Assembly: GCA_020629035.1 (NCBI GenBank)
Contig: JAHDEC010000015.1
Coordinates: 1 to 64,000 of the forward strand
Length of the DNA stretch: 64,000 nt
Direction: 5' to 3'
Source: Saprospiraceae bacterium
GTDB lineage: Bacteria > Bacteroidota > Bacteroidia > Chitinophagales > Saprospiraceae
Position 1 is the first letter of the stretch. Every line of letters starts with the position of its first letter. The notes beneath the pieces are model-generated. The model saw only the letters and a list, made by a program, of their open reading frames with translations, was not told where the DNA came from and did no database searches. This document shows positions 61,952-64,000 of the stretch, piece by piece. The position numbers and the translations under genes are program-made.

Positions 61952-63784
61952 TTATATTGCCTGATATAAAGCTCCACCTTTGCTAAAATAGCCGTCTACT
62001 TTTTTACTTACTTGTGGGTCACTTATTAATGGAGGTGCATGAAAAGGCTTGATCCGTGCATCAATGATTAATGGTCCATTGCAACCCCAATGTTTAAACT
62101 TGGTAAATGCGTTTACACCGTATATATCGTGTGATGGATTAGCCCGAGTAAAACTTACCCATAAAAAATTATTAAGCGTTGCCGCTGTAAATTCAGCTTC
62201 ATCACAAATGATAATTAGTGCAATACCAGCTAATGTTTGTGCTGCAAGATGAGTACTTAATTGATCCATTTCTTGGATAGCGTGATCATAATCCGAAAAA
62301 TCAATGCCACTGATTGCCAAAACCCCAGGTCTGACCATAGTCGCAGATGACCATCCATTGGTCAGATTAAAATCATCAGGCATTTTATCAGATAAAGAGC
62401 GTTGGACAGGCCTATTGCAAGCAATAACCACTTTAGATCCTGCATTCCATCCATCACCTGAATAATCAAGTGTATCAATGGTAGTATTTGTCTGAAAATG
62501 AACATCCTGAGACCAATCAATTCTCGCCAAGCAATGATCAAAAAATCCTTCTATATTGTCGGCATTTAAGCCTTCTCCTTCAGCGGCAATCCACAAAAAT
62601 TTAGCTAAAGATGTTTGACCAGAACCCAAAATTCGGTTCGCTATGGTTAGAATTTCTTCAGGTTTTTGATCTCTAAAAGGCATGTATCTTTCTTGGCCAA
62701 CAGCCAGCAATAATGGATGCACACCTGCAGCATCTACGGCATTAATACTTTTTAATCCTGGAAACTCGCCAGGTGTGAGTGCTTCTACCAATTTATGGAT
62801 TAAAAAGCCAAAACTACTATCTTCCATAGGTGGCCTGCCCACTACAGAAAAATGCCATAAAGCATCCTTTCGATGATACACTTTATGCACTTTCATAACT
62901 GGAAAATCATGAGTCAAACTATAATATCCTAGATGATCACCAAAGGGCCCTTCTGGTTTTTTATAGTCTTTTATTATTTCACCTGTGATTACAAAATCAG
63001 CATCGTTAGAAATCACATTTCCAAGCTTGTCAAAATGATATCGAAAGCGACGATTAGCCAACATTCCTGCAAAGGTTAATTCGCTTAAACCCTCAGGCAT
63101 CGGCATGATAGCGGAGAATGCGTGAGAAGGTGGGCCTCCAATAAAAACCGAGGCTAAGAAGGGTTTGTCGCTTTCATTGTATGCTTTGTGATGAACTCCA
63201 ATGCCTCTGTGTAACTGATAATGCAGGCCTATTTCTTGGTCTGTTATATAGTCGTTTCCATTAAGTTGGATTCGATACATCCCAAGATTTGATTTCATAA
63301 TTTTTTGGCTATCCGGCGGGAGTGTCATCACCTGAGGCATAGTAACAAACGCACCTCCATCATCGGGCCATGATTTCACCAGGGGAAGATCGCTAATCGA
63401 GCACTCAGCATAGGTGGAAGCGGATCGAAACTTGGTTTTTCTGGGAAGAGCTTTTAAGGCTGTAAAGGGTGCTGAAATATATCTTCCTGGATTTCTTAAA
63501 AACGCAGTTGGATCTGCCTTTAGTTCGGTTACCTTTTTGACTTTGTCCAATGTCTTTCTAAATAGAAAATCGGTTCTTTCAAAAGTTCCATAAATATTTG
63601 ACACAGCTTGGAACTTACTTCCTTTTACCTTTTCGAATAGGATAGCTGGTCCTTGGGCTTCAAAGACTCGGTGATGGATTTCTGCCATCTCTAAGTTAGG
63701 GTCTACCTCAAACGGGATTCTCAACAGCTGTCCCTGCTTTTCTAGGTCATTTACACAAGCTCGTAATGATGCATACATTGGCAA
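61952..63784 (-). CDS. UbiD-family decarboxylase
   Basis: The protein has 610 residues. The N-terminal landmark is LRACVNDLEKQGQLLRI, and the prenylated-FMN active-site region is EGPFGDHLGYYS near 275-286, with the catalytic Glu and the acidic pair expected. Full family length. UbiD enzymes decarboxylate aromatic or unsaturated acids with prFMN; no UbiX flavin prenyltransferase gene is close. Its gene ends 1 bp from the convergent MsrA-like gene. It could belong to menaquinone metabolism, but that is a guess. Confidence 0.87.
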   Translation of the reverse strand: MPMYASLRACVNDLEKQGQLLRIPFEVDPNLEMAEIHHRVFEAQGPAILFEKVKGSKFQAVSNIYGTFERTDFLFRKTLDKVKKVTELKADPTAFLRNPGRYISAPFTALKALPRKTKFRSASTYAECSISDLPLVKSWPDDGGAFVTMPQVMTLPPDSQKIMKSNLGMYRIQLNGNDYITDQEIGLHYQLHRGIGVHHKAYNESDKPFLASVFIGGPPSHAFSAIMPMPEGLSELTFAGMLANRRFRYHFDKLGNVISNDADFVITGEIIKDYKKPEGPFGDHLGYYSLTHDFPVMKVHKVYHRKDALWHFSVVGRPPMEDSSFGFLIHKLVEALTPGEFPGLKSINAVDAAGVHPLLLAVGQERYMPFRDQKPEEILTIANRILGSGQTSLAKFLWIAAEGEGLNADNIEGFFDHCLARIDWSQDVHFQTNTTIDTLDYSGDGWNAGSKVVIACNRPVQRSLSDKMPDDFNLTNGWSSATMVRPGVLAISGIDFSDYDHAIQEMDQLSTHLAAQTLAGIALIIICDEAEFTAATLNNFLWVSFTRANPSHDIYGVNAFTKFKHWGCNGPLIIDARIKPFHAPPLISDPQVSKKVDGYFSKGGALYQAI

Positions 63785-63872
63785 TAATTCTATCTATTAA
63801 ATGTCAAATCTAAGGTAAGGTTTATATAGATTAATTTTTAATATTACTTTCGTACCATAAGCCATCTAATTA

Positions 63873-64000
63873 ATGAAGCAGTATCACGATTTATTACAGC
63901 ATATTTTAGATCATGGAGTTAAAAAAGATGATCGAACAGGTACAGGAACTATAAGCTGTTTTGGGCACTCTATGCGATTTGATTTATCGAAGGGTTTCCC
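63873..64000 (+). CDS. thyA: Thymidylate synthase, N-terminal part (cut by window end)
   Basis: ATG at 63873, frame open to the edge, 42 codons visible. [15 protein letters not shown] and [20 protein letters not shown] are the standard ThyA start, including the phosphate-binding Arg in DRTGTG. The enzyme makes dTMP from dUMP with methylene-tetrahydrofolate in the cytoplasm. The rest, with the catalytic Cys, lies beyond the window. Confidence 0.93.
   Translation, partial: MKQYHDLLQHILDHGVKKDDRTGTGTISCFGHSMRFDLSKGF

Overview
The window looks like a chromosome segment of a marine-type Bacteroidota, probably Saprospiria-like. It is AT-rich, with many type IX secretion (T9SS) C-terminal sorting domains, many lipoproteins with Bacteroidota-style lipoboxes, ECF sigma factors paired with membrane barrel proteins, several TAnnTTTG-type -7 elements and weak Shine-Dalgarno signals. 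The taxonomic placement below phylum is inference.

Layout. 3-869 is the 3' end of a secreted protein with MopE-type acidic repeats. 881-3386 (minus) is a serine hydrolase followed by a BtrH-like acyltransferase. 3849-7041 is a complete IS1595-family element with passenger genes. Its ends can be fixed to the base: 25-bp imperfect inverted repeats and a perfect 8-bp target duplication. It sits inside the last codons of a decayed T9SS sorting domain. 7095-8594 is another T9SS cargo protein, and 8834-8915 is tRNA-Leu(CAA). 9106-11014 is an ECF sigma factor plus a predicted two-membrane anti-sigma protein. 11139-20704 is a run of lipoproteins, a family 2 glycosyltransferase, a large leucine-rich-repeat/FISUMP lipoprotein and a small outer-membrane barrel.

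20803-30295 (minus) is the most novel region: eight tightly packed, often overlapping genes. In transcription order they are HMG-CoA reductase, a UbiA prenyltransferase, a PEP-synthase/rifampin-phosphotransferase-like enzyme, a BtaA-like (DUF3419) aminocarboxypropyl transferase, a phytol/dolichol-kinase-like membrane enzyme, a GNAT-like acyltransferase, a START/SRPBCC protein and an acyl-CoA ligase. Together they look like an undescribed isoprenoid or lipid biosynthesis operon. The product cannot be read from the sequence.

30472-36834 holds ordinary accessory genes: an alpha/beta hydrolase, a VOC protein, a cysteine-rich small protein, a membrane AraC regulator, and a serine-hydrolase/DJ-1 pair. 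36855-43114 (minus) holds cutC, a second ECF sigma/two-membrane anti-sigma module and a TerB-like protein.

43189-57885 (minus) is a block of four giant T9SS cargo proteins (927-1322 residues). Each combines a different N-terminal module with a long array of 43-residue Asp-rich repeats and a sorting domain: heparinase II/III, two gingipain-like folds that seem to have lost catalytic residues, and a right-handed beta-helix. The repeat DNA is nearly identical between units and between genes, which suggests ongoing recombination.

58043-63784 holds a TlpA-like thioredoxin, an OmpA-family protein, an HxlR regulator divergent from a DinB-like protein, a thioredoxin/MsrA-like fusion and a UbiD-like decarboxylase. 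The window ends inside thyA.
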